Source: Synechococcus sp. PCC 7336
GTDB taxonomy: Bacteria > Cyanobacteriota > Cyanobacteriia > Thermostichales > PCC-7336
Reading direction: 5' to 3'
Length of the DNA stretch: 64,000 nucleotides
Assembly (NCBI RefSeq): GCF_000332275.1
Contig: NZ_CM001776.1
Coordinates: forward strand, 2,562,789 to 2,626,788
Below are positions 29,998-39,317 of the stretch, piece after piece. The stretch's first letter is position 1. Each line of letters opens with the position of its first letter. The notes beneath the pieces are model-generated. The model was not told the origin of the DNA. It made no database searches and was given only the letters and a program-made list of their open reading frames with translations. The position numbers and the translations under genes were made by a program.

Positions 29998-30984
29998 ATG
30001 CCTCTTAGAGCGAGACTGAACGGCAAGGAGATCGCCGCTTACTCCTACGACGACCGAGCCTGGAAACGTCTTAAAGCTGCCTACCGCAAGAACCGCCTGC
30101 AGATGGCTTGCTGCGATCGCGAAGCAGTTCCGAAAACCTCTAAGCTGGGGACGCAGTACTTTGCCCACAAACAGAAGGGCGACTGCCCCACCGCGCCAGA
30201 AACGAAGGAGCATCTTTACCTCAAAGACTTAGCCGCCCGCGCCGCCGCGAAAAACGGCTGGCAGGTGGAGACGGAGTCGGTGGGGCAGACACCCGAGGGG
30301 GAAGAGTGGAGCGCTGACGTGCTCTGTAGCAAACAGAAATCGCGCATGGCGATCGAGATTCAGTGGTCTCACCAGTCGGTCGAGGAATACGAGCGCCGTC
30401 AGCGGAAATACGCCGCCTCGAACGTTTTGGGTGTCTGGCTTTACCGGCTGCAGGGAAGCAAGCAGAAGGGGTACAAAGTCGAGCTACAGGATAGTTACGA
30501 GCTGCCTGTTTTTGGCATCGCCCATGACCGGCAGACCGGCGAGATGCGGGTGCCGAAGTTCCGGACAGGGATAGAAGATTTTGTCAGTGGCATGATGAGC
30601 GGTCGCCTGAAGTTTTCCCCCAAGCCAGGGGAGGTGCTGACGGCACAGGTGTTGGGCGCAGCAGTGGGGGAGCCTGAAACCTGCTGGCACTGCGGGTGTC
30701 CTATGAAGTATGTAACCGGCTTTGATATTGTCACCACCAGCGGCGATCGCCTGCGGTTCGCTCAGTTCGGAGAGGACGGCGTCGCCGAGCTGATCGAGCG
30801 CCATGTCCCCGACCACCTGCTCGCCAGTCTGGGGTATGGCAGAGTGAGCAGCCGCTACATCCATCAAAATCAGCTTGCGCCCGACTGCGGACTAACTTGC
30901 CGCAGATGTCATCGCAATAATAGCGGTTTCTACTGCGGAGATAAGAGTTACGGGCTCGGTTCAAAACCGGTCTTTTTTGGGTAA
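29998..30984 (+). CDS. CoiA-like competence/nuclease family protein
   Basis: A 328-residue protein. Residues ~100-150 (WSADVLCSKQKSRMAIEIQW then SHQSVEEYERRQRKY and VLGVWLYRL) form the PD-(D/E)xK-like core of CoiA proteins with the D and ExQ residues. The N-terminus has the CoiA-type CCDREAVPKTS and FAHKQKGDC. The C-terminus has two cysteine clusters (CWHCGCPMKY; CGLTCRRCHRNN), probably zinc-binding. CoiA acts in natural transformation; this copy may instead be a stand-alone nuclease. The last glycine and the stop codon (GGG TAA) come from a MITE-like repeat starting at 30979, so the original C-terminus may be lost. Confidence 0.75.
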   Translation: MPLRARLNGKEIAAYSYDDRAWKRLKAAYRKNRLQMACCDREAVPKTSKLGTQYFAHKQKGDCPTAPETKEHLYLKDLAARAAAKNGWQVETESVGQTPEGEEWSADVLCSKQKSRMAIEIQWSHQSVEEYERRQRKYAASNVLGVWLYRLQGSKQKGYKVELQDSYELPVFGIAHDRQTGEMRVPKFRTGIEDFVSGMMSGRLKFSPKPGEVLTAQVLGAAVGEPETCWHCGCPMKYVTGFDIVTTSGDRLRFAQFGEDGVAELIERHVPDHLLASLGYGRVSSRYIHQNQLAPDCGLTCRRCHRNNSGFYCGDKSYGLGSKPVFFG

Positions 30985-31067
30985 CACATTTTAAGGGCAG
31001 GGCAGATCTAAGCAAAGCTTACTCGGCAAGGGTTGGAGGCTTTGGTGTTCAACCGAGAGTGTTACCC
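30979..31067. mobile_element. GGGTAACAC MITE-like repeat, copy 1
   Basis: 89 bp, ends GGGTAACAC and GTGTTACCC (perfect inverted), with shared interior (GCAGATCT, AAGGGTT, GCTTT). The same element occurs at 59418-59504. No ORF. Confidence 0.7.
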
Positions 31068-31081
31068 TCGGTTGAACCATG

Positions 31082-31122
31082 CCCATTCCACGTAAGGGCT
31101 CGTAACCCTTACGTGGAATGGG
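31082..31122. terminator. Long perfect hairpin
   Basis: A 17-bp perfect stem (31082-31098 with 31106-31122) and a 7-nt loop. It lies 14 bp after the MITE. Followed by TTATAG, with only a short T stretch. It could be a bidirectional terminator or part of a mobile repeat. Confidence 0.55.
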
Positions 31123-31715
31123 TTATAGCGATACTCTAAATATATTACGCTCCCTCACAGCCATCGGGAGAATTATTGTCTTAGAGCATGTTTGACAAGT
31201 CTACCGTCCTACGAGAGAGTGGGGGCTACAGACGTCAGCTCCGAACAAGAGCATAAGGGTTTCAGGCTTGTCAGCTACCTTTTCAAACGCTCTCTTAGGA
31301 AGTACACCAGATGATGATGAGTTAGTTCCGAACTGTTGTATGTTTATGTATGAAATCCGGAGATTATCGAAAGGATGAGGATAAACACTCGGCCTGAGTT
31401 ATCATGATCCCATAGAGCTTTGCTCTATTTTTCTAGGGTTTTGTAGTATTTAAGAGGATCTTTCACGCTTTTGGCGATCAATACAGGAGAGTCTCCAATA
31501 CCTACGTAGAGGAACAGTTAATCGGTATTTCTGGTTCTAAAAAAACGTGATCCTAGAGATATAGTGAAGGATTCTGACCGGATCGTCAAAAGTGTGAAGG
31601 AAGCATTTAAGAGTAGTCCAAGTAGTTAGGGCGCATCACTGGCATTATTTTCATCTTAATCGGGAAAGTCTATGTCGCCCGCAGTTAGCAAAAAGTATTC
31701 ACTAATTTCTCTAGT
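31123..31715. other. Leader region of the glycan cluster, no gene seen
   Basis: About 590 bp, AT-rich with many stops in all frames. It probably contains the promoter and a long 5' leader of the downstream gene. No riboswitch or conserved RNA was recognised. Confidence 0.4.
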
Positions 31716-32858
31716 ATGGCGAAATCTTCAAGATATGATGCTGTTGTGATTGGAGGAGGATTTTTTGGATGCAAGCTATCCTTGTACCTGAAACAGTACA
31801 TGAAACATGTTTTGATTCTTGAAAAGGAGCCTAACTTACTACAACGCGCCTCTTATGCCAATCAGGCTAGAGTTCACAACGGCTATCACTATCCAAGAAG
31901 TATTCTGACTGGCCTGCGCTCCCGAGTCAGCTTCCCTCAATTTGTGAATGAATACCGAGAGTGTATTGCTATTAATTTTGATAATTACTATGCAGTTAGT
32001 CAGATATTTTCCAAGGTTAATGCTAATCAATTTAAAACCTTTTGCGAGCGAATTGGATCTCCAATAGAGCTGGCTCCGAGGTCAATCAAAAAACTTTTCA
32101 ATGGACATTTAATTGAGGAAGTATTTTGCACCAAAGAATATGCTTTCGATGCGGTTAAGCTGAAAGAAAGAATGTATAGTGAGCTGGAGAAAGAGAAAGT
32201 AGAAGTCAAATTTAAGGCAGAAGTATTTAGGTTAAAAAATCACAATGATTCAGCAGGAATTGAAGTTGATTTTCAAACTGAATCTGGATGCGAGCGCGTC
32301 GCATCCAGATATGTCTTTAACTGTACCTATTCTGCGCTCAATAAGATTCTCTCAGCGTCTAATTTGCCGACTATTCCGCTGAAGCACGAGCTAGCTGAGA
32401 TGTCACTGGTTGAAGTCCCAGAGCCGGTAAAATATTTGGGGATTACCGTCATGTGCGGCCCCTTTTTCTCCATCATGCCTTTCCCGCCGAGGAATTTGCA
32501 TACGCTCTCACACGTGCGATACACACCTCACTGCTATTGGCAAGATACTGAAGATTCTGCCAGTGCAGCCAGTGAGATTTATCGGCAGGCAGCCCGTCAA
32601 ACCAATTATCCCCACATGATTAGGGACGCAGCACGCTACATGCCAATTCTCAAAAGTTGCCGCTATGTTGATTCTCTGTGGGAAGTCAAGACCGTTCTAC
32701 CTCAAAGTGAAGTCGATGACAGCAGGCCTATTCTTTTTAAAAGGAATCAGAGATTGCCCAACTTGACCTGTGTCTTGGGAGGAAAAATTGACAATGTCTA
32801 CGATCTTCCCGGTGAAATTCAGTTTCTCGAAGGCGAAGGCGAAGGAGTGAGAATTTGA
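31716..32858 (+). CDS. FAD-dependent oxidoreductase, glycan cluster
   Basis: A 380-residue protein. The Rossmann fingerprint is YDAVVIGGGFFG (G13, G15, G18) with E36 at the end of strand 2, as in the DAO/amino-oxidase superfamily. The segment RVHNGYHYPRS after the first domain is found in polysaccharide-locus oxidoreductases. No membrane segment. It is the first gene of a tight set; its TGA stop overlaps the next ATG by one base. The substrate is likely a nucleotide- or lipid-linked sugar, by inference from neighbours. Confidence 0.72.
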   Translation: MAKSSRYDAVVIGGGFFGCKLSLYLKQYMKHVLILEKEPNLLQRASYANQARVHNGYHYPRSILTGLRSRVSFPQFVNEYRECIAINFDNYYAVSQIFSKVNANQFKTFCERIGSPIELAPRSIKKLFNGHLIEEVFCTKEYAFDAVKLKERMYSELEKEKVEVKFKAEVFRLKNHNDSAGIEVDFQTESGCERVASRYVFNCTYSALNKILSASNLPTIPLKHELAEMSLVEVPEPVKYLGITVMCGPFFSIMPFPPRNLHTLSHVRYTPHCYWQDTEDSASAASEIYRQAARQTNYPHMIRDAARYMPILKSCRYVDSLWEVKTVLPQSEVDDSRPILFKRNQRLPNLTCVLGGKIDNVYDLPGEIQFLEGEGEGVRI

Positions 32859-33856
32859 TGGCTAAATCTGACTGCTTTGTTTCAGTAATTGCTCCGCTCT
32901 ATAATCATTCCCAGATTGTGGAGGCTTTTGTCGATGAAGTCATTCAAGTCTTGCGCAACAACTATACCAATTATGAACTGGTACTGGTTGATGACGTTTC
33001 AGAGGATGACACGGCACAAAAAGCCGCTTTACTGTTGAAAGAATATGAATGTATTAGACTGATCGAGCTTTCCAGACACTTCGGGACTGAAGTTGCCATC
33101 TCCTCAGGCTTGGATTCAGTGATTGGGGATTTTGTGGTGGTGATGCTCCCTCAATCAGATCCCCCTGGACTGATTCCTAGGCTAATTGAGCAATGTCGAA
33201 CGGGAAAAGATATCCTAATTGGAGTTCGCCAGAACCGTCGTGGAGAACCCTTCTGGATGAGGGCTGGTGCTAATTCATTTTACTGGTGCTGCAAACGGCT
33301 ATTCAAAATCCCCCTAACCAAAAATGCCACTCAATTTTGGGTTCTCAGCAGGCAGGTGGTCAATGCACTGGTTCAGGTTCGAGATAAGTATAGGTACTTG
33401 CGCCTCCTTAGTGCCTACGTAGGTTACAGGAGCCAAACCTTCATTTACGAGCCAATTAGGAGATATAGAAGAGTCAGAGCTAAAAGTTTAATTGAATCTA
33501 TTAATCTCGGCTTACAGATTATTTTTTTTAATTCTGCCAACCCACTGAGATTGGCCAGCTTATTGAGTCTTTTTTCCAGTCTTTTAAATCTGATTTATAT
33601 CCTCTATGTCGCGCTCGTATATCTGTTTAAAGAGAGAGTAGTAGAAGGATGGGTGACCTTGTCGATACAAAATGCCTTCATGTTTTTCTTCATCTCGATC
33701 ATTTTAGCGATCTTGTGCGAGTACATTGGTTTAATGTTTGTAAAATCTAGAGGATGGGCAGCTTATTACATTGCTGGGGAAAAAAATAGCTCCATTTTAA
33801 TTGCCGATAAAGAGCGGCGAAATATTGTGAATGACTCTAGAAACATCAAAATTTAA
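32858..33856 (+). CDS. GT2 family glycosyltransferase with two C-terminal TM segments
   Basis: A 332-residue protein of the DPM1/GtrB type: VSVIAPLYNHSQIVEAFVDE, YELVLVDDVSEDDT, then two membrane helices at about 230-255 and 270-295 (LASLLSLFSSLLNLIYILYV and AFMFFFISIILAILCEYIG). At the usual metal-binding position (DADLQDPP in the family) it reads MLPQSDPP, so the DxD aspartates are missing and activity may be altered. ATG at 32858 is used; a TTG one codon earlier is possible. Confidence 0.8.
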   Translation: MAKSDCFVSVIAPLYNHSQIVEAFVDEVIQVLRNNYTNYELVLVDDVSEDDTAQKAALLLKEYECIRLIELSRHFGTEVAISSGLDSVIGDFVVVMLPQSDPPGLIPRLIEQCRTGKDILIGVRQNRRGEPFWMRAGANSFYWCCKRLFKIPLTKNATQFWVLSRQVVNALVQVRDKYRYLRLLSAYVGYRSQTFIYEPIRRYRRVRAKSLIESINLGLQIIFFNSANPLRLASLLSLFSSLLNLIYILYVALVYLFKERVVEGWVTLSIQNAFMFFFISIILAILCEYIGLMFVKSRGWAAYYIAGEKNSSILIADKERRNIVNDSRNIKI

Positions 33857-33992
33857 ATAAGAGATGAACTGCTCATGAGGGCACCTTAAAAAAAATTGCT
33901 TTTCCCCAAAAAATAGAGGCTGGTACCCTTGCAATCTCGTTGTGTATTCTCAATAAATCGAACTTATTCTCAACAAGCCTGAATTAATCGAG

Positions 33993-34817
33993 GTGTCCAT
34001 GACTCTAGATGAGAATTCCCTGATATATAAGAGCTGGGAACTGCCCCACTATGTCACTTCTGAACTGGCCCTAAAGCGGAGCAAGTACTGTATTTGCATC
34101 TTTGTCATTAATGAAGGGGAAAAAATCAGGATGCAGTTAGAAAGCATGTGGAAAATTTCTCAAACTATTGATGTGATTATTGCCGATGGCGGCAGTACAG
34201 ATGGCTCTCTGGAACTGGACTTTCTCAAGAGCGTTTCTGTCCGAACTTTGTTGACTAAGCAGGATAGGGGGAAGTTGAGCACTCAAATGCGCATGGCTTT
34301 TGCCTATGCCCTGCTAGAGGGTTATGAGGGAATCATCACCATTGATGGTAATAATAAGGACGAACCCTCTGCGATTCCCTCTTTTGTCCAGGCACTAGAT
34401 GGGGGATTCGATCACCTCCAAGGTTCTCGCTTCATCCGAGGTGGGAAGGCAATCAACACTCCCTGGGAGCGATATTGGGCTGTCCGACTGGTTCATGCCC
34501 CTTTAATTAGTCTGGCGGCAGGTTTCCGCTACACTGATACTACCAATGGATTTCGTGCCTACAGTCGGAGATTGTTGCTCGACCCCCGAGTTGCTCCCTT
34601 TCGCCATGTTTTCTCAGGTTATGAACTTCACTACTACCTTGCCATTAGGTCGGTTCGCTTGGGCTACAAGACTAAGGAGTTACCTGTTACTCGGCGCTAT
34701 CCGGCCAAGGGACCGACACCGACGAAAATTAGCCCGCTCAAAGGCAATTTCCTGGTGCTGCAAACCCTATTCAAAGCCTGCCTACATCAATTTAATCCGC
34801 CTCAGCGGTTAGGTTAA
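33993..34817 (+). CDS. GT2 family glycosyltransferase
   Basis: A 274-residue soluble protein. IFVINEGEKIRMQLESMW begins the GT-A fold, VIIADGGSTDGSLE is the nucleotide-binding segment and GIITIDGNNKDEPSAIPSFV carries the acidic DGN motif. TDTTNGFRAYSRRLLLDPRV and ELHYYLAI are typical of polyprenyl-linked sugar transferases. An ATG at 33999 is an alternative start. The 136-bp gap before it contains no gene. Confidence 0.82.
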   Translation: MSMTLDENSLIYKSWELPHYVTSELALKRSKYCICIFVINEGEKIRMQLESMWKISQTIDVIIADGGSTDGSLELDFLKSVSVRTLLTKQDRGKLSTQMRMAFAYALLEGYEGIITIDGNNKDEPSAIPSFVQALDGGFDHLQGSRFIRGGKAINTPWERYWAVRLVHAPLISLAAGFRYTDTTNGFRAYSRRLLLDPRVAPFRHVFSGYELHYYLAIRSVRLGYKTKELPVTRRYPAKGPTPTKISPLKGNFLVLQTLFKACLHQFNPPQRLG

Positions 34818-34840
34818 AAGATATCGAGAATGGACTTGAC

Positions 34841-35596
34841 ATGAGGACTGCTATTGTTGGCTACACTGGATTCGTTGGGAGTAATCTCATTCGTCAGAGA
34901 AAATTTGACGATTTTTATAATTCTCAAAATATTGAATCTATTGTTGGAGGTGATTTTAAGCTGATAGTTTGCGCTGGGGCACCTGCTGTAAAGTGGTTGG
35001 CGAACAAAGAGCCAATTAAGGATAGAGAAAATTTGCAGCGATTAATAGACTATTTGGGAAAAGTCTCAGCTCAGAAAATCATCTTAGTATCTACGATTGA
35101 TGTGTATCCCGTACCTGTTGAGGTAGACGAAGACACGAGAATTGAGGTTGAGAGCTTGTCCCCCTATGGCAAACATCGGCTAGAACTGGAAACATTTGTG
35201 CGTGACCATTTTAATTCGCTGATTGTCCGTTTGCCCGGTCTTTTTGGGAGTGGATTGAAGAAGAATATTATCTATGATTTACTGAACGACAATATTGGCG
35301 ATTGGATAGATAAAGACAGCGTGTTTCAGTTTTACAATTTGGAGAATCTCTGGGGAGATATTCAAACTGCGCTAGAGCATGATCTAAAGTTAGTCAATTT
35401 TGCCACTGAGCCTACGAGTGTCAAGGTAGTTGCCGCTGAAGCCTTTGGCTTTGAGTTTGCGAATAAGCCTCAGAAAAATCCGGTTCGATATGATATTAGG
35501 ACTAAATATTTAAAGCTTTTTAATGGTTTTGAACCTGGTTATCTGTACAGTAGCAATCAGGTATTGCAAGAGTTAAAGGAGTTCGTATCGAAATAG
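34841..35596 (+). CDS. NAD(P)-dependent epimerase/dehydratase family protein
   Basis: A 251-residue extended-SDR protein. TAIVGYTGFVGSNLI gives the GxxGxxG motif, IILVSTIDVYPVP the central strand and SPYGKHRLELETFV the active-site helix. The family YxxxK appears as YGKHR, with arginine where lysine is expected. FNSLIVRLPGLFGSGLK follows. It is about 60-80 residues shorter than full sugar epimerases at the C-terminus. It probably edits a nucleotide sugar in the cluster. Confidence 0.72.
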   Translation: MRTAIVGYTGFVGSNLIRQRKFDDFYNSQNIESIVGGDFKLIVCAGAPAVKWLANKEPIKDRENLQRLIDYLGKVSAQKIILVSTIDVYPVPVEVDEDTRIEVESLSPYGKHRLELETFVRDHFNSLIVRLPGLFGSGLKKNIIYDLLNDNIGDWIDKDSVFQFYNLENLWGDIQTALEHDLKLVNFATEPTSVKVVAAEAFGFEFANKPQKNPVRYDIRTKYLKLFNGFEPGYLYSSNQVLQELKEFVSK

Positions 35597-35640
35597 GTAC
35601 TATTAAAGCAAAGCTCGTAGAATTATCAAAGGCTGAATTG

Positions 35641-36453
35641 ATGAAAGTTGCTATTTCCAACATTGCTTGGCAAGTAGAAGAAGAAGAGGCAATCGCCATA
35701 ATTATGCAGGAACTCGATATCAAAGGAGTCGAGATTGCACCCACTAAGATTTGGGAGTCTCCCCTTACGATAGCAGATGGTGAAATTGAGCTCTACAGGA
35801 ACTTTTGGCAGAGTCGAGGGATTCAGATTGTAGCGATGCAGGCACTTCTATTCGGCAGACCTGATTTGACAATTTTTCAGGATGCCCAGAAGCGAAAGGA
35901 AACATTTGAGTATCTCTCAGGTATGATTCAACTGGGAAGTAAATTGGGAGCCCGTACCCTCGTATTCGGCTCACCTAAAAACAGAAAAATTAGCAACATA
36001 GAGTTACAAGAAGCTGAGGAAATTGCCCTTTCGTTCTTTTATGAATTAGGAGAGGTAGCCAAAAAGAATGGCATTATATTTTGTATTGAACCGAACCCTA
36101 AAGCCTATAGCTGTGACTTTGTTATCAATTCAAGCCAAGGCTTAGAACTAGTTAATAAGACTAATAACGAGGGTTTTGGGCTTCATTTAGATGCCGCTGG
36201 AATGACTTTGAGTGAAGAAGTGATCGAACTAGCACTGAAGCGATGTTTCAGTCGATTATGCCACTTTCACATTAGTGAGCCCTATCTGGTGCCAGTAGGT
36301 GAAGGTGGTGTTGATCATCAGACTTTTGCTAATACTCTAGCCAATCTTAACTATGATGGCTGGACATCGATTGAAATGAGGGCACAAAGTCCAAATTTAA
36401 ATAGTTTTAACATTGCTAAGATGCTGAGGTTGGCGATTAAGTATTATGGCTGA
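35641..36453 (+). CDS. Sugar phosphate isomerase/epimerase (AP-endonuclease-2 fold)
   Basis: A 270-residue TIM-barrel protein from the ATG at 35641. ALLFGRPDLTIFQ, LGARTLVFGSPKNRK, GIIFCIEPNPKAYSCDFV (metal-binding glutamate), GFGLHLDAAGMTLS (aspartate), LCHFHISEPYLVPV (histidine) and WTSIEMRA (glutamate) give the expected ligands. It starts 44 bp after the epimerase gene. Likely last gene of the plus-strand glycan operon. Confidence 0.8.
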   Translation: MKVAISNIAWQVEEEEAIAIIMQELDIKGVEIAPTKIWESPLTIADGEIELYRNFWQSRGIQIVAMQALLFGRPDLTIFQDAQKRKETFEYLSGMIQLGSKLGARTLVFGSPKNRKISNIELQEAEEIALSFFYELGEVAKKNGIIFCIEPNPKAYSCDFVINSSQGLELVNKTNNEGFGLHLDAAGMTLSEEVIELALKRCFSRLCHFHISEPYLVPVGEGGVDHQTFANTLANLNYDGWTSIEMRAQSPNLNSFNIAKMLRLAIKYYG

Positions 36454-36820
36454 AATTAGTGTTTGGCTTCTCAATAGATTGGGCAGCTAGGACAGAATTC
36501 TGCACATTCTCCAACAGAAGAATCTATTCTTCATGACGCAGACTGAGGTCTAGGATGGATTCAGGAGACTTAACATCGTAGACTTTGAGAGTGTCTCGTT
36601 TGACAACCTCTTGCGAGCTCACAGCAACTTTCTCAACCACCACACGTAGTTCGTAATCCACGTTGCAAGTGCCCCAAACAATTCATCGATGAGGTAGTGT
36701 ATCAAAAAACTCTGGTTGATGAAAATATATTACGCCTTCAGCATTACATAGCTCACTTTTTCTTGCCTGGTCTACTTGTTTCTAGAAAATCCATCCAGCC
36801 GCGATCTAAATTAATTACAT
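36454..36820 (-). other. Decayed minus-strand ORF in a 367-bp gap
   Basis: The minus frame ending at TAG 36524-36526 reads VDYELRVVVEKVAVSSQEVV then KRDTLKVYDVKSPESILDLS, a complete-looking tail with no start. It looks like a fragment of a cyanobacterial transposon protein, but the family could not be named. Confidence 0.35.
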
Positions 36821-38572
36821 CTAGTCCGATAAAGTGATAGGGCAAATACGAAATTCATGGATATTACTCATCATAGGTATGCATTCATCCAATGAAAGCG
36901 TCATGCCGCGCACTCCCAAACTAGCGTTTATCCTAACGACCTCTTCCTCAAGCTCAGTTTCATTAGAAAGATGATGCGTAGGAAAGATACCATAGAATGG
37001 TCCAGTATGGTTTTGGATCATAGATTCTCTAGTTTCTGGAAACCGAGTAGATGCGATCAAGCTCTCCATATTATTATCAAATCGTACAAATTGAGTTGTA
37101 ACCGGAAAGTAGGGGACAATGTAAGAGTATGGAAGTCTTGAGTACATCAAAATCATAGATGACTCAACATTAGTCAGTGATGGAACTTGGACCCCAAACC
37201 AGTCCTGAGGCCAGTCTAGGAAGTTGCCAATTCGTGAATAATTAGTTGATGTAATGGCTAGACAAATCACTAATAATACTTGGGTAAGCCGGACTAAAAA
37301 ATACTGCCTGTATAGAATATTGCATCTCAGCTCCTTGACGATTTCTTCAATTATAAAAAACAAAACTATTCCAGCTATTATATCAAGTGGCAGCAAGTAT
37401 CGAATGTACCCAAACTGATATAACCAAATTGTAAATCCAATAGCCGAATAAAGCACGAGAAAGTAACTAAAATCTGTCCTCCAAGAAGCGATATTATTTT
37501 CAGATAGATTAGATTGACCGTAACTATATCTGTAAAGTCGAAATAATTTTAGAATCGCCAAGAACAAGAGCAAAAGCCAAAACAAGAACCATTTTGCATC
37601 GCGATATGGAAACCAATGCCATGTTGTTTGCTCGTCTTTTCCTACTAGCCAAAACCAGACATATTTGATTCCTTCTATAAATCCATCAGGGATCCATCGG
37701 TCATATTTAAGGTTAATAGGTTGGAAATATTCAGATTTAAAGATGGCATTGTAGTAAGGGAATAATGGATTTTCATATCTCGAATACAAGAAATACATCC
37801 AAAGTCCACTAGTACATAGAAATCCTAGCACGAATCCGAAGATCAGAAATGCAATTGGTAACAGAGTCTGTCTAAGATAAAATGCAATTTTAGTCTTCCT
37901 AGAGGAAAGATAGGTTTGAATAAATAGTACAATTGGTATTGGAATCAGGAAAGTTAAATTTGTAAGCTTTAAACCCGATGCGATGCCAATAAGTAAGCCA
38001 CAAAAAAGCCACTTTATTAGTGTAGCACGAGCATTTATTCTACAACTTGATTCCTTTATCTTTACCACAACTGTGAGTGCAGCAAGCACAAATATGCTAC
38101 AGATATTATCTCCTGCAAAGCTGCCAAGCTCAAAAGTATACATTGGAGAAATCATAGCCATAGCAATCGAGAGAATATGTATAACCCGCGCACCTGGAAA
38201 AACTTTTGTTGAAATCCAATAGATTAGGAACAGATTAAGACCTTGGGGTAGGCCGATCAGAAATCCTGTTAATGGTGTAGGAAGATGCCTAATACTAAGA
38301 TAGTATGGCAGCCATAGCAAAGGGTTATGAAAACTTTGAACTTGCCCAGGGGAAAAGTGATATTCGAGGACATTATTCAACCATGCATAGTTATTGTAAT
38401 ATTGATAATTCATCAAATCAAAACTAACATGCCAACCTTGAATAAAAGACATTAGTCCTGTTAATAGGCACAATATTCCTGCTAAAAAATAATTGTTATG
38501 TAACCAAGACTTTCCCTTTTGGGTTTCCCAGTTTGACAGAAATTTATGGAGAAATGGCAATAAATTTTTCAT
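36821..38572 (-). CDS. Multi-spanning GT-C type glycosyltransferase-like membrane protein
   Basis: A 583-residue protein with about ten hydrophobic segments between residues ~28 and ~445, e.g. FLAGILCLLTGLMSFIQG, FLFWLLLLFLAILKLF and YLLPLDIIAGIVLFFIIEEI. The first loop (HVSFDLMNYQYYNNYAWLNN) has the acidic and aromatic residues typical of GT-C enzymes that use polyprenyl-phosphate sugars. The C-terminal ~130 residues are soluble. It is encoded opposite to the other glycan genes, in the same AT-rich block. The exact family is not recognised. Confidence 0.7.
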   Translation of the reverse strand: MKNLLPFLHKFLSNWETQKGKSWLHNNYFLAGILCLLTGLMSFIQGWHVSFDLMNYQYYNNYAWLNNVLEYHFSPGQVQSFHNPLLWLPYYLSIRHLPTPLTGFLIGLPQGLNLFLIYWISTKVFPGARVIHILSIAMAMISPMYTFELGSFAGDNICSIFVLAALTVVVKIKESSCRINARATLIKWLFCGLLIGIASGLKLTNLTFLIPIPIVLFIQTYLSSRKTKIAFYLRQTLLPIAFLIFGFVLGFLCTSGLWMYFLYSRYENPLFPYYNAIFKSEYFQPINLKYDRWIPDGFIEGIKYVWFWLVGKDEQTTWHWFPYRDAKWFLFWLLLLFLAILKLFRLYRYSYGQSNLSENNIASWRTDFSYFLVLYSAIGFTIWLYQFGYIRYLLPLDIIAGIVLFFIIEEIVKELRCNILYRQYFLVRLTQVLLVICLAITSTNYSRIGNFLDWPQDWFGVQVPSLTNVESSMILMYSRLPYSYIVPYFPVTTQFVRFDNNMESLIASTRFPETRESMIQNHTGPFYGIFPTHHLSNETELEEEVVRINASLGVRGMTLSLDECIPMMSNIHEFRICPITLSD

Positions 38573-38682
38573 GAATATGCTCTTGAGAAGGCCAAAGCAA
38601 TATAATGGCTGTATTAGCTTGACAGTGTGAGCTTAGCTCGATTATCCATTCAGACCTACCAAACCCCTTGATTTTACCAGTA

Positions 38683-39060
38683 TGGACCAGCGGGCGCATT
38701 CATACAAGAACCTACGGTTTTGAATGAAACCCTTGAACTATGGGCCTTTCAGCCTGTATAAAAACGACTGCAAGAAAAACGAGGGGATACTGTTGGCGAA
38801 GTCAATATTCAACTCCGAAACAGCGAGTTTTCACGACTTCAGTCCAGTAACAGTGAACGAGTTTAATGGGTTTGAAGCTCTGCTCTGGAGTTCGCCAACA
38901 GTATCCGAGGGTTTTCTTTGCACTGGGGTTTTAGTGGAAATTGGGCCTTGATGAGTGCAAGAAAACTCGTCCAAAAATCAAAATAAGGTTGACTGTGCAG
39001 TTCTAAGTTTCCTGACAGTGCAAAACCGTAGGTTTTTGCACGAATGCGCCCGCTGGTCCA
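38683..39060. mobile_element. 378-bp foldback MITE-like element
   Basis: The ends TGGACCAGCGGGCGCATTC are exact inverted repeats, followed inward by AACCTACGGTTTTG on both arms. Further inward GGATACTGTTGGCGAA (left) and its inverse TTCGCCAACAGTATCC (right) show that much of the element is palindromic. No functional ORF. Confidence 0.75.
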
Positions 39061-39317
39061 GCATCCCAAAGCATCCACTGACTTTTCTTTGTATGTTGGG
39101 GCTTGCAAACAGAATCGGCAGGGCTCACAAACAAGCCGTTTTTGGGCTCACATTAAGTGCAAATAAGGAGCCCTCAGGACTCACATTAAGTGCAAATACT
39201 CCTTTTCCGCTCCATGATTGAGTAGCTGTTTTGCCCTAAACACACCTATCTTAGAGGCTTCCGGCTGTTTTTACCCTATGTATTCTTACGCCGGGAAGGG
39301 AGTAGCCCTCTTCTGTC
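39061..39317. repeat. CTCACATTAAGTGCAAAT repeats, left cluster
   Basis: At 39120-39200 there are GGGCTCACAAACAAG, GGGCTCACATTAAGTGCAA and GGACTCACATTAAGTGCAA. Related copies lie at 40890-40960. Multiple short direct repeats like these are typical of transposon ends. No gene here. Confidence 0.5.

Noticed and set aside
29851-30213. N-terminal extension of the RelE-like toxin frame
   Set aside because: The 121 extra codons have no family match, and the toxin family begins at the ATG at 29850.
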